Below are positions 10,109 to 21,270 of a stretch of 64,000 nucleotides of DNA, piece by piece; within the stretch, counting starts at the first letter, position 1, and each line of letters starts with the position of its first letter. The DNA is from Scilla litardierei. Lineage: Eukaryota > Streptophyta > Magnoliopsida > Asparagales > Asparagaceae. The translations under genes and the position numbers were made by a program. Where the stretch lies: NCBI GenBank assembly GCA_030789695.1, contig CM061134.1, positions 60,705,334 through 60,769,333 on the forward strand, given 5' to 3'. The notes beneath the pieces were generated by a model. The model saw nothing but the letters and a program-made list of their open reading frames with translations, made no database searches and was not told where the DNA came from.

Positions 10109-10870
10109 TCAAAAGATACATGTTGGGTCATCAATAGTAAGAGTTCTTTTGTTATAAATTATATAGGCCTTATTATGTAAAGAATAACCGATAAATATGC
10201 CTTTATCCATTTTGGAGTCAAATTTGTCTAAGTTATCTTTGGTGTTAAAAATATAGCATTTATAACCAAGTACACGAAAATAAGATACAACAAGAACTTT
10301 CTGGTACAATAGTTCATAAGGTGTTTTGTGAAATGGTGTTTAATAAGTACTCTATTTTGAACATAACACGCAATGGAAAAATCTTCTGTCCAAAGATATT
10401 TTGGAAGGTTGCTCTCACACAACATTGTGCGTGCATACTCTTGGAGTGTTTTAGTTTTCCTCTCAACTATCCCATTCTATGTAACAGCTATAGGAAAAAC
10501 GAAATTGTGTGTAACTCCCTGATTTTTGCAATTTTGTGAAAAGAATCATTTTCAAATTCACCACCGCGATTGGTTTTAATAGAAATAATTTTCAAAGAGT
10601 GCAATCTTTGAATACATTTGAAAAAGATTTCAAATTCTCTTTAGGCATCATTTGTATTAATTAAAAAATAATACCCAATTGTATCTTGTGTAATAATCAA
10701 CAATTATAAACGCATATTTGCTACCATTAATAGAGGAAACTTTAGTAGGTCCAAACAAATCCATATGTAGGAGTTCAAGTGGCCTACGAGAAGTAAGAGC
10801 TCCTATACTCTTAAAAGCGCTCTTATACAATTTCCTACGTTGGCATGTTTCATAAATTTTATTAAGTTAG
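10109..10870 (-). pseudogene. Decayed copia integrase
   Basis: Pieces of integrase appear in order on the minus strand in several frames: HMDLFGP followed by an IVD-like stretch near 10710-10760, a GGEFEND-like acidic segment near 10545-10565, LPKYLWTEDF with AHFYVQN-like sequence near 10330-10420, and the C-terminal GYKCYIFNTKDN, GIFIGYS at 10109-10309. Integrase joins the cDNA to host chromosomes. Multiple stops show it is dead. Confidence 0.75.
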
Positions 10871-11137
10871 TAATTTATTTTTGGCAAACCATGTACCAAG
10901 TCCTTCCTACATACCTTATTCATGTTCATAATATTTACATGACCGAATCTTCTATGTCATAAAAGTGGGTCATGAGATGAGACAACTATGCATAGTTTTT
11001 AATCATTATCATGCAAGTATAAAGTATTTTAGTCATCTCTACGTTTACCTCTAATTAAAACAAATTGCATGGAATTATCATATACTAAACATGCATGCAT
11101 CACTAGTAAATGTAACTTTGTAACCTTTATCACACAA

Positions 11138-11344
11138 TTAGCTAATGCTACTAAAATTATGATTTACGACATAAACTAAACTAACATCTTCTATAAGAAG
11201 TTTATATTTGTCACCAATGTTGCCGATGTCGACAATCTTTCCCTTCTTATCATCTCCAAATGTAACCCTTTCCTCATTCTTCATTTGAAGTGAGCTAAGC
11301 AATCTAGGGTTGCCAGTCATATGTTTGGAGCATCCATTATCCAA
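11138..11344 (-). pseudogene. Copia protease active-site end and GAG-pre-integrase start
   Basis: The minus frame opens with MDNGCSKHMTGN, matching the DSGCSRHMTG protease signature of Sirevirus-like copia elements, but with N for S after the catalytic Asp. It continues with VTFGDDKKGKIVDIG and KLLIEDVSLVYVVNHN, typical of the region between protease and integrase. It shares strand and order with the integrase and RT remnants downstream. Confidence 0.75.
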
Positions 11345-11442
11345 TATCTATATAAGGGTATTCGACTCCCTAGATTGCTTTAGTCGACTATTTTTGGGGA
11401 CAGAATAAATACAATATTTTACAAAGAAAAATAGTCGACTCC

Positions 11443-11558
11443 TCATCATCAAGTAGTCAACTATTATTCTGATATCTGAAAATACATCTAGAAATAGTTT
11501 CCCTCATCAAGTAGTCAACTATTATTCTGATATCTGAAAATACATCTAGAAATAGTTT
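11443..11558. repeat. 58-bp direct tandem duplication
   Basis: Two near-identical copies carry AAGTAGTCAACTATTATTCT, then GATATCTGAAAATACATC and AGAAATAGTTTC, beginning at 11451 and 11509. The flanks hold further GTCGACTA-like words. The duplication is recent, judging from its identity. Confidence 0.9.
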
Positions 11559-11559
11559 C

Positions 11560-12108
11560 AAAAATCATTCTAATCTTTTCAAAATGTTTTCTCAATAATT
11601 AAAGAAGTTTACAAATATTATTTAAGTGTCTGTGCAAGCTTCAACTACTAGCTTTTACATTCTAAGACAAGTTTACAGAAAATGACACACTACTCACACA
11701 ATCTTTGGAGTTTTGGTATCTTCCTTTGGCTTTACCAACTTGTCTTGAAGTCTTACACCTCCACAAATCCTTGGATGAGCTTCAAATCTTCAATGTTGAG
11801 CTCCACTCTATATGTTCATCAAAATTCAAGCTTTTGATTCCATATCATCACTTCCTGTAAGCTTGAGCTAACCATTATTGACTCGGATTTCTATACTCAC
11901 AAATCATCTCACAAAAAATTATTAACAACACTACTTGTTTGTTTATCATCCAAAATAACTTAGGGGTGATGTAATAACCAATACAAGGTTGGTCCCCATT
12001 CACTTACAAGGACAACCTCCGTGGTCCTTTAGTCAATGAAAACCATTTGAGGACGAAATCAACGAGGTCGTTTCACTTAGTAGCTACGCTCCACAGGGAC
12101 GACTAATG
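11560..12108. other. Unassigned stretch before family D LTR
   Basis: No gene is seen. TTTGAGGACGAAATC at about 12044 resembles the GAGGACGA words just upstream of gypsy polypurine tracts, so the right part may be the 3' end of a family D internal region. No clear polypurine tract is present. Confidence 0.35.
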
Positions 12109-12418
12109 TGTCTATATTTTCCATGTTTTTATATCACATTTCCATAGCATTTTGATCGCCCGAAGTTCACATTTTCATATTCTATCGCACTTTTCACGAT
12201 ATATTTGATTCTTGCGATGTTTTGTGGACTTTCAGGAACTTTGGTGCGATTTAGGGCGATAATGGATGATGGACACGTATACCGAACGCCGAAGCTCACG
12301 TCGCCACGTTTGACGACTCAAAAGAGCTGAGGAAGGGAGGACCAAAGAAAGAAGAGAAATAAGGGAGCAAAGGGAAGAAAGAAGGGAGGAAGAGAAAGAT
12401 AAACCCATCAAGGTGTTT

Positions 12419-12836
12419 CCAGGTCGCTCGGTCGAGCATGCCACACGCACGACCGAGTTGAGATCTTGTAAAGGAAGAGAAAACTACAAGGGCCACTCGA
12501 CCGAGTGACACACCTCGCTCGACCGAGCTAACTCTGCAGAGGACATTCGTGGCCTAGAACTCTCTGCCTAATTCGCTCGGTCTAGCGGCTTCCCCGCTCG
12601 ACCGAGCATTCTCTCTTCCCGATGAGCTGAATCTTTGTCTAATTTGCTCGGTCGAGTGGCCTTCCTCGCTCGACCAAGCGACATCCTTCCACCCAAGCCA
12701 GGAGCTGAAGCCCTAAGATGGCGCCGACCAAGTGACTCACATCGCTCGGCCGAGCGGCCCCTTCTTCAGAGTGCCCAGCGGGAGTCACAAGGGACGCGCT
12801 CGATAGAGCGGCTTCCCCGCTCGACCAAGACAGCCT
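12419..12836. repeat. Array of CTCGGTCGAG / CTCGACCGAG palindromes
   Basis: About a dozen 10-bp near-palindromes occur, usually as GCTCGGTCGAGC or its complement, spaced irregularly by roughly 15-60 bases. Some are mutated (CTCGACCAAG, CTCGGTCTAG). All lie upstream of the TATA box. The same words recur in the E1 and E2 LTRs. Confidence 0.85.
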
Positions 12837-12904
12837 CCATATTAGGGCATTCTTAACGGGTTTTGGGGCGGATTTTTGGGAACCCCGCGACTCATTGGGT
12901 TTTG

Positions 12905-12912
12905 TATATAAG
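12905..12912 (+). promoter_or_regulatory. TATA box of family D LTR
   Basis: TATATAAG follows GGGTTTTG, at the same relative place as in the E1/E2 LTRs. Confidence 0.6.
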
Positions 12913-13290
12913 TAATCTGAGTTTAGAAATTGGGGGAGTTTTTCAATCAGCTAAGTCTTGAGCCACCACTTGGGAGAGGAGTTCTTGTTGCTTGTTTCTT
13001 TGATCCAATCCTTGGTGAACGGCTATAACTCGTTACTTTTAATACATTCCTCTTTTTCTTTGTATTCTATGCGTTTTGATATTAGTTTTGATATGTTTGC
13101 TCTGTTGGCGATGAATCTCTCTATTTCTTTCATTGCTATTGCGATTGTGATGCTAGAGTAGTGTGATTCTAGGGCTTAGGGATGAACCCTATGACCCTAT
13201 GGATTGGATTTTAGGTTAACCGTAATTGGATGAATCTAGGGTTGCTCTATGGTAGTTTGAAAAAGGGTTTTAGGGGATTAGCATTAGAAT

Positions 13291-13399
13291 TGGAGGATCA
13301 CGAAAGTAGCTCCATATTCTAGGGAGAATCCCCATGAATCCGATTAGGGCTTAGTGGCCGCCTTCAGAGCTCGTGACCACGAGAGTGACTCGAGCGCTG
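13291..13399 (+). repeat. Stem-loops with CACGARAGTR loop in D LTR
   Basis: TGGAG-GATCACGAAAGTAG-CTCCA (13291-13315) and CAGAGCTCG-TGACCACGAGAGTGACT-CGAGCGCTG (13365 onward) have different stems and a similar loop. They match the array in the second D fragment (42100-42413) and the E-type array. Confidence 0.65.
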
Positions 13400-14119
13400 G
13401 GGGTGATTACTAATTGTAACGACCCGTATTCTTCAACATGAGTATTTACGTATTCTATGTATTTTTATATTTTAAAAGTATTTTCAAATGGTGTGTCAGG
13501 AGTTTTATATCAAAAATGGTTTCAAAATTATTTACAAAAAATATTTTTAATCATCAAAATAGGTATGTTATATTTTATTAAGTTCGAGTGTCATCAAATA
13601 CCTTTAAATAATTTAAATAATATTTTATATTCGATTGTTACTGATATAGCCGTATCAATTAATTTTCTATATAAACGTTATCAAAAACAATTTGAAACTT
13701 TTACCATATGACTATATAGTCATTTAGTACTCCCAGTATTATTTTCGTATTTTTCTGGAGTCAGATCGACCTAGAACCCACAAACTCACACCCCAAATGT
13801 TTTGGCCCAAAACTCGTATTTCCATAGCTCAAACTCTGAAATGGATATTCGTGATCCTCGCGACGATACGAATCCGTAGTAATTGTTTGGGAATTTGTTG
13901 GAGTCGTATGCGAAAAACAATGTTTTAATATTAAAATAATAATGTTATGTTGTTTTAACTAATTACAATTACTAATTACCATTAACTAGTTACTTTTACT
14001 TTAACCCTTAATTAATCCCCTAAGCTACACCCATTATCAGCCTCCCCAAAGTTGGTCAGTCTGAAAAATTCGGATCCAACCGCCAACTCTATTCATTTAA
14101 ACATATTAATTCACATTCC

Positions 14120-14128
14120 TATATATAG
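14120..14128 (+). promoter_or_regulatory. TATA box of element A 5' LTR
   Basis: CTATATATAG precedes AGCCCCCC and a C/T-rich tract. The same box is at 34165-34174 in the 3' LTR. Confidence 0.65.
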
Positions 14129-15085
14129 AGCCCCCCTTTCATATTGAACACGACAGCTCCTCCAACAAAACTCACGCACCCCCTCTCCTCGTTCTCTCCA
14201 TCGTCACTCTGACGTTCCTCCTCCTCCGCCCCTCCCTCGACTCATTCTGCCACCGACCTCCCCTACTCCACCACTGCTAACCGCCGACCGCCCTGGGCAC
14301 CGCCAGGACGCCTTCGACAGTCGTAGCTTCAAACCCCCGACAGCCCCTCCTTGCACCCATAACCCACACCTTACCCCTCTCCCCTTCTGCTCTTCCCACG
14401 GTGCCACCCAACTCGTCGTCAACCCCTCCCCCTCGTCGCCATCTCTCGCTGCCTCAACCACCCCTCCCTCAATGACCTCTGCCGTCGTGACGCACGATGA
14501 GAAGCCCGACGGCAGCACCCAAGGCAGCGAAGAAAATGCCCCGGTGCTACTCGCCGCTGCCACCTCTGCAGGCATCGCCTACCATCGCCACCGGTCCCCA
14601 ACCTTCTGCCGCTTCAACCCCTCCCAGCTCAGCCCTCTGCCGGCCCCGACATCGCCGCCGATGCTCCCGACAACCCGCAAGCAAGCAATAGCAGCTACTG
14701 CTACCACTCTCTGCCGTATTCATGTGGTCGACTGCTGCTGCTCCCACCGCCCTGTTGCCTCCGCTGAGCTTTGTAACGGTCTAGTTTCAGCGTACACGAA
14801 TTTCCGTATTTACGAGGGTATCACACAAGTTCAAAATGAGTAAATGAATTGTTTTCTAATTTTTTCGTCACTTAAACTTTAAATTTGACTTCATATTCAT
14901 GATTCTCGTAATGATACAAACGCGTGGCGATTTTTCGTAATTTTTCGGAGTCGTTTTATAAAGAAAATGATATTTCAATATAATCGTTATTACTAATTAC
15001 ATTAACCTAATTACTAATTACCTTAACCTAATTGACTATTAGATTACCCTAACCATGACTAAAACATTGGGGGGACACCATTAAG

Positions 15086-15096
15086 CTATAAATACC
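15086..15096 (+). promoter_or_regulatory. TATA box of the solo LTR
   Basis: CTATAAATACC is followed by CCCTCT and a long CTCTC-rich leader. Confidence 0.6.
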
Positions 15097-15785
15097 CCCT
15101 CTAAACCCGTTTAAATCCAAGTAAACCAATTATAAATCCAAACACTCTCCCTCTCACCCTCAGCCCGTCCCCTCTCCCCGCGCTCTCTCTCACTCTCTCA
15201 CCCCCGCATCTCCCCTCTCCCCGTTCACCCTCTTCCATCCTCTACTCGCCAGAGCACCATCGTCGCTGCCTTTTCCTCACCGTCCTTCACCTCCCTCCGA
15301 CAAAGCAGCCGCCCCCGCTGTTGCAAACACCCCCAGCTACACTCACTTCCCCTCTCCTCCGCTCCACACTTCGCCAGTCGCCACCGCTCCTCGATGTCGC
15401 CTCCGCCATCTCGACGTCGCCTTCCACCGCCCTTCGACCCCCACGACACCGCCCTCCACTACGCCACCGTCTCTGACCATCACTGCAGCAAAACATCCCT
15501 GCAAGCACCCCCCGCTACCATGGCCTCTCCAGCCTTCCCTCCCCGCCCGTACACTATGTTGACGCCGCCCCCATGTGGCTGCCTCGCCGTCGCTCCGCCA
15601 CATCAACCCCAACGCCGCTGCCGTCGTACCTCAGTACCGGTGCAAGCCTCAAACACTCCCAAGATCGCCCGTGCTCCTTGTCGTCGTCCTTACCGCCGCC
15701 CTCACCAGCCTCCACTGCCGCTAGCTCCTCCTCCCCTCCGCTTCTCGTCGCCACGGTAGTCTTCGCCGCTGAACACCCGCATCAA

Positions 15786-15804
15786 CCCCCCCCCCCCCCC
15801 CCCC
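15786..15804. repeat. C19 homopolymer
   Basis: An uninterrupted run of 19 Cs ends the GC-rich part of the solo LTR. Length may be unreliable in the assembly. Confidence 0.9.
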
Positions 15805-17647
15805 GAAACCCCGCTCTCCGCTGCATGCAGGGGAGAAGAGTAAGAGTTGTTTTTTAATGTTTTATACGAACATACGTGTATAAACGTATTTTTGCACGTA
15901 TTTAGATTTATATAATATGGGTTTTCTGATGTAAAATTCATAATAAATCCTATATGCATAAGAAAAATACTAGACCAGGTCCAGAAAATCGAGCGTGACA
16001 TTCCGAACACATTGGCATTGATTTCATCCCTATCAGGCGAGTAAATTTTTCGTAGTAAATTATTAAAGCTAAAATATAATTACGGTATTTCACTTAATAA
16101 TTCATATCTCAAATATATCACGTACACTAACGTACGAGAAAATTATAGGTCTTATTATATAACGAGACGATCGTTTTGGCAGCTTAATTGATGTATTCTG
16201 ATATGTAGTTTATTCAGAAAATTTATTGCACGTTTACTTAAACTATTTAAAATTATTTTAAATCATTTTTGAGCTTTTAAAAATTATAAAAAATACTAGA
16301 AGCTTCAGAAAAATATTTCCTTCTTAGGTAAAATTATATTCCTCATATCTAGCTAATCTAAAATTTTAGAATGCATTTTGACACCTTTTCAAGCTATTAA
16401 AAAATAAAGAACAATCAAGATAAATAGATAGAAATTGGTGCAGCTTATAATCAACAATTTCTTGTGATTTCAGGTACCGATTCTCGTACACAGTACCATT
16501 GGAATATCTAGCTCTAGTCACAGCTCACTACAACAACCTCAAAATAAGTAAGTCACAATGAATATTAAATTTAGAAAATTAGATATTGTACTCATACGAA
16601 CTTAGGACATCATGTATAGCCTCAGAACGGCTATTGACTCGAACCAAAAACTCGAGACCTAATCTAATAGGACTAATCAACTGGAGAACGACCATCTAAT
16701 TAAGCATATGGCATTGCCAACTTTCAGCTTTGGTGGTTGTAACACACGACCATCTACTTGGTAAATTTTATACTAATGGAAATACCACATGCTCGATGCA
16801 TGTGATCAACATCATAGTTGTTGGACTTGTCTTTATCACCAAATTTCTTAGCATCCGATTTGCTTTAATTTCTGGTTTTTAATAAGAAATTCAACCAGTA
16901 GCTCTGGTTCAACTATCAATGTAAATAAGGAACTAATCTATTGTATTATACTATCATGCGGTACATCGTATGGAACATCTTGTAAAACATCCCGTATGAA
17001 ACATGTACATAGAACAATTGACACTTCATTGGGATTTGGGGTAACTCATAATTTGAGAGGGTGTGGGAGTGACTGGAGTTCATCTTCATGTACCGCTGCC
17101 TGTGTTTCGGCATCATGTCCCGCTGCCTGCTTTTCGACAATTACATGTACCGCTGCCTGTGTTTCGGCATTTGTCTGGGTAAGCGCACCTAGGCAAGAGA
17201 TGAACTCAATGGTTGCATATTGTACTCTCCTACTTGAGTCACGTAGTTCTAGTGTAGTTATTTCTTACACAGTCACCTTTACTTTATGCATTGCATGCAC
17301 ATTACTTACACACTTGTGCAGCCACCTGCACTTTACTTTTCGCTCTTGTATGCATGACTGCATTTACTTTACCTATCGCACTTGTCTATAGCTACTATGT
17401 TAGCATGTTTCCTTACTTAGCCTGCTTCACACTTGTGCACTGCTAGTACAGTTCGTTGTCTTCTTTCAGTTCTGCTTACCTTTACTATTCTGTTCTATAC
17501 CCCTTGTCACAGGTGATGCTATGTACTTTATTTTTTGCTCTGGTTTGCTTGTAAGTAGTTACCTTTTTATCACTTGCTTTAGTCATACTTTTGCAGTGCT
17601 TGTTTTCTATGTTTATAATTATTGTGACTTCCATACGGTTCCATTTT

Positions 17648-17734
17648 ATGACATCGACAGAAGACGTAGAGATCGAAGAAGAGGCCGCTGAGTTTAAGGA
17701 GCCAGAGTTTGACCCAGAGACTACTGATTTCTAG
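17648..17734 (+). other. 28-codon acidic mini-ORF in the solo LTR
   Basis: ATG to TAG with 12 of 28 residues Asp or Glu (begins MTSTEDVEIEEE). It follows an ACATCGACAG that could be a 3' splice site. Equivalent blocks occur in four other related LTRs here. It may be a terminal exon of an LTR transcript; no known protein is recognised. Confidence 0.45.
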
Positions 17735-19556
17735 AGATAGTTGAGTTGGTGTGTGTATTGTATTTCCTTTCTGTACTTTCTTTCATATACTCAGTGTGAG
17801 AGTGTTGTTGTGTGTTGTATTTTTAACTATGGACATAATAATATACGCTGGTTTGAGAATTGGTACATCTCTGGATTGTAGCAATATTAATTTCACTAAT
17901 GATCTGCATACCTACAAATGTAATCAAATAAGTAATGGCCCCCTGAGAGCGGGTCTTTACAAGCTCCGCCACCAACCCAGCTCCTCGGTGCCTCCGACTT
18001 CGCCGCCGCAGCTCCACTCTGCTGCGGGAAACCGCAGCCAAGGCCGCAGCACCCCCGTGATCATGTACTGCTTGTTCGTCGTGGTCAGTCGCCGTAGACG
18101 CCGCCTCAGCCTTCCGCCTGACCGCCCGCCACCACGTCCTCTGCATGTACCCCGTCGGCGGCCGCCTCATCGTCGAACGCCACCGCCTTCCATTAAACGA
18201 AGCCGTATCCCGCTCGCATGCACAGTAAAAAACGCGATATTACGGTGGGAATGCACAGTAATTTAGTATATACACGTATTTACGTATAATACTTATGGCT
18301 GATTCGTTTTAAATTGATAATTAATTGTATAAGCCTCAGAAAAATACGAGGAAAGGCCTAGAAAATCCGAAACGAAGTAACAGATATTTAGGCGCTGGTT
18401 TCATCGCCAAAAGACAAGTACATTTCTCGCAGTGAATTTTTAAAGATAAAACTTAATAAGCTTACTTTCTCTTACAAATTTATAATTCGAGATTTTCACG
18501 TACACTGAACTACGAAAAAAATATATGTCGTAGTACTAAATGAGATGGTCATTTGTAACCCTTGTTGGAAGAATTCCGACGTATGATTTGCCCTAGAGAA
18601 ATATTTGAAATATAATGAAAAATCGTTTTCTCGTTTTCTAAATCAGTGGGCCATATAAATTAAGAAAATTTGATGTTAACTATTTTAAAACCTCGAAAAA
18701 TATATGCTAGCCTTAGAAAAATATTTTTAGCTTCTTTATCTGCATTGCTTAGTTAAATCGTTTTTGTGCATCATTTCTTTAAATAATTGTCTGTTTCAAT
18801 GCCTTGTGCAATTGATTAATTGAATCTCTAACTGTGAAATTAGTTGAGATTATTGAATGGACTGATAAGACATCATACACATCTAATACGATGCAAATTG
18901 TATAGAACAGACTGAACAACTGATGGAGTTCATATGAATGAATTTTAAAATAGATAGTATACGTACTTTGACCCGGCACTTGACTTGACTCGTGGGATTG
19001 GGGTAGTCTATGGTCACAAGTGTTACGGAATGACTGGATGCACCTGACCAATACCTTCACCACTTATGAAGGTTAGTGCTTAACCGTCGCCCTATGGGGT
19101 CGATGAGTAGCATCTCGGATTAGCTCCCGTCACGGGGCACATGTTAGTCATATCTCATACTCTTGGACATGGACTTAGCACTAGAATAAATTAGTCATTA
19201 AATACCGCTCTAACCTTTTCGTCTATAGGTTGCTAACAACAGTATAGATTTGTTATCAAATGTTAAATTGTTACAGATTGCTACTAGTATTGCAAATTGC
19301 TATCAAATGATTAAATTACTGCAAGTTGCAAATTGCTGCGAATGTTTAACGACTATAGCTCTTCTAAATTAAAATTATTGCTTGTCTTTAAGTACTCACT
19401 CCATGCTTGACTATAAAGTTATGATTATGGCTATATCTTAAGTTCAGCTTGGATTAATTAAAATACTTAATCTTTCTTTTTGCGGAAATTACTTGTCGAG
19501 TAAACCTCACTGATGGACATTTCAAATGTTGTTTTATGAAATGTCTGTCAGTTATT

Positions 19557-19640
19557 GAGAGTGACTTTGTGGAGGACATTCCAGTATAGGTCGAGCCAGC
19601 GCTTGACGAGTACGTGGAGTACCTCCCCTCAGAGGATTAG
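19557..19640 (+). other. Acidic coding-like block near the end of the element A LTR
   Basis: The frame reads ESDFVEDIPV, a TAG, then VEPALDEYVEYLPSED and TAG. It follows CTGTCAG, a possible 3' splice site. It is the counterpart of 17648-17734. Confidence 0.45.
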
Positions 19641-19938
19641 AACATTTGTACCTTCGCATCTGCATTTCCTATTTTAATAATGTAATTTGTGTGTTTGTTT
19701 GTATTGACCATGCTAGGCCCAAAATGTATCTTAATTTCTATACGCTGGATATGTATTAATGTTTCTTAAGCTGCTTCTTAAATTTGCATGCAAGGACTTG
19801 CAGTTTCTACACAGACGCTTAATGTGTTTAAACCAAGGAGGAAGAAAAGAAAGAGAAAAAACACTTCTCCTTGTTTTAAGCACACCGTAAACCCGCTCGC
19901 ATCTTTGCTCCTGTTAGAATGGAAAGCAGGGCGTGACA

Positions 19939-19964
19939 GGCTTTAGTGGTGGCCCATGCAGGTC
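19939..19964 (+). promoter_or_regulatory. Primer-binding region of element A
   Basis: GGCTTTAGTGGTGGCCCATG directly follows the LTR end. The same context (GGTTTTTGTGGTGGCCCATG) follows the 5' LTR of the nested element at 23783. Which tRNA pairs here could not be assigned by eye. Confidence 0.55.
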
Positions 19965-20069
19965 TTGCTCTTACGAATACCTTAAGATCGTTTGGAAGAC
20001 ATTAATATCTACATGTACAATTAGAATAAACTTTTTACATAACTTACCTTATAGTTTGTTTTGTAGAAT

Positions 20070-20922
20070 AGAAGTTCGACCTAACACCAGAAATGCCAAC
20101 GGCATCATTGAGAATGACATCATTGGAATCATTAGAGAGATGTTGGAAATCCAACATCACATCCTCGAACGTGAACCTCAACCTACTCCCTGATGTGATG
20201 CTGGAGTTAAACAATTCCCTAAGATGCATCCAAAGACGTTTTCTGGGAAGGAGGGTCCACTTAAAGCTGAAGAATGGGCACGAAGCACTGAAGACAACTT
20301 AAGTGATGCCTGCATCCCCCAGGCAGGATGGGTAGAGGTTGCCAGGCTCCAACTAACTAACAATGCTCGAAACTGGTGGGACATCGAAGAGAAGCATATA
20401 ATGCGACCTATTGCATGGGCCACATTTCGCGAACGATCTGATGTGAAGTATTTCCCTAAGACATCTAAAAGGGAACTTCAACAACATTTCGTCAACTTGA
20501 ATCAAGAATCAATGACTGTTGAAAAATACGTTGCTAAGTTCTACATGCTCAGTCGATTCGCCCCTCACTTGGTCGAGAATCCTGAAGATCATGCCTTCCA
20601 GCTCCGCCAAGGTCTGAACTTCAATATCCAAGCTTCAATGACCTCTGTCGATTTGACTAGCTATGAGAAGATACTAGAAGTTGCCCGTAACCATGAGGCT
20701 GTTGACAAACAATGTAAAGTATCTCAAGGAAAGCGTCCGATGGAACCACAGAGAAACAACCTCCGATCGATGCAGGCTACTAATTTCAAGAGGCATGCCA
20801 CTCTGAACAAAAACCGTCCTGCTGCTCCAACCAACAACCGACCAGTTGTTCCTCCGAACAACAATCGAACCACAGTGACGTGCTTCCATTGCAACAGACC
20901 AAGGCATGTCAAGAAGGACTGA
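20070..20922 (+). pseudogene. Chromovirus gag with CCHC knuckle, broken
   Basis: This is Ty3/gypsy Gag, the RNA-packaging capsid protein. One frame runs from about 20070 through an in-frame TGA at 20191-20193 into FSGKEGPLKAEEWARS, then ARNWWDIEE and FPKTSKRELQQHF, all typical of the Retrotrans_gag domain. The C-terminal part is Asn/Pro-rich and basic. The zinc knuckle reads CFHCNRPRHVKKD, but its last Cys is replaced by TGA at 20920-20922. The frame stays recognisable to 21151 with two more stops, so the gene is recently dead. A TTTGTTTTGTAG just before 20069 could be a 3' splice site in the leader. Confidence 0.85.
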
Positions 20923-21151
20923 CATATGTTGTTGAACCAACGCTTGGCCTGTGGATCCTCTGAAAATTCTGTCAAATACTGCCCACATCGCATCAACAAA
21001 CAAGTGACTCCGATTATGTGAGTTTCTGGATCAACATCTTACGGACCACCCTTACCTCCATAGCAGAGGGCATTCCAACAGGCCCAGCCAAAGCACCAAG
21101 CATTCACTATGTCAGCTAAGGAAGTTGAGGCTACTGAGCCAGTTATCATAG

Positions 21152-21237
21152 GTAACATCTAAGACCTTCCTCCCTTACTTTAACAAGATGCTCATCGTTT
21201 TACTATAAACTGCTAAGTATACCTTATCATACTCTAG
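21152..21237 (+). other. Intron-like 86-bp segment between gag and protease
   Basis: GTAACATCTAAG at the left and ACTCTAG at the right give GT...AG ends. Joining the flanks restores one frame, VIIG followed by IILVASTPAL, leading into the protease DSGA. The segment itself has stops in that frame. Inferred: a spliceosomal intron or a remnant insertion that happens to respect the frame. Confidence 0.55.
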
Positions 21238-21265
21238 GTATCATCTTAGTAGCATCTACACCAGC

Positions 21266-21270
21266 CTTAT
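21266..21270. repeat. Target-site duplication CTTAT, left copy
   Basis: Identical to 29568-29572. Confidence 0.95.

Larger units (their letters stand above)
12109..13414 (+). mobile_element. Family D gypsy LTR, 5' part, interrupted
   Basis: It aligns in order with the LTRs of E1 and E2: TGTCTATATTTTCC start, TTTTCACGATA block, TTTCAGGAA block, CTCGGTCGAG palindromes, TATA box at 12905-12912, then ATGCTAGAGTAG and GATGAACCCTAT blocks. The LTR at 13415 interrupts it after CTAAT. A second copy of its last 285 bases and the continuation (CTAATCCCCTATCC) is at 41950 onward. No coding region. Confidence 0.7.
14772..17961 (+). mobile_element. Solo LTR (3190 bp) inside the element A 5' LTR
   Basis: It starts TGTAACGGTC and ends GCGGGTCTTTACA. 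It is flanked by AGCTT on the left and AGCTC on the right, a 4-of-5 match to a target-site duplication. Its order of parts mirrors the host LTR: TATA at 15086-15096, C/T-rich leader, GC-rich stretch to 15840, a CAGGCGAGTAA block near 16036, and an acidic block near 17700. Length is close to the 3.33 kb host LTR, so it is a diverged member of the same lineage. No internal region remains. Confidence 0.8.
13415..19938 (+). mobile_element. 5' LTR of chromovirus element A, interrupted by a solo LTR
   Basis: It starts TGTAACGACCCG and ends GCAGGGCGTGACA, followed at once by the PBS context. Removing the 3190-bp solo LTR at 14772-17961 leaves about 3.33 kb. The start closely matches 33457-34231, the truncated 3' LTR of the same element. 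TATA is at 14120-14128 (CTATATATAG), followed by a C/T-rich leader and a GC-rich stretch, then AT-rich sequence and an acidic coding-like block near the end (19557-19640). Many short frames in the GC-rich part are not genes. The left flank is CTAAT. Confidence 0.88.

Noticed and set aside
14204..14843. Pro/Ser-rich frames on both strands as candidate genes
   Set aside because: They lie in the GC-rich leader part of a gypsy LTR; equivalent stretches in related LTRs do not keep one frame.
15225..15857. GC-rich frames including a Pro-rich 121-codon frame
   Set aside because: Same reason: leader part of the solo LTR, no shared protein with sister LTRs.
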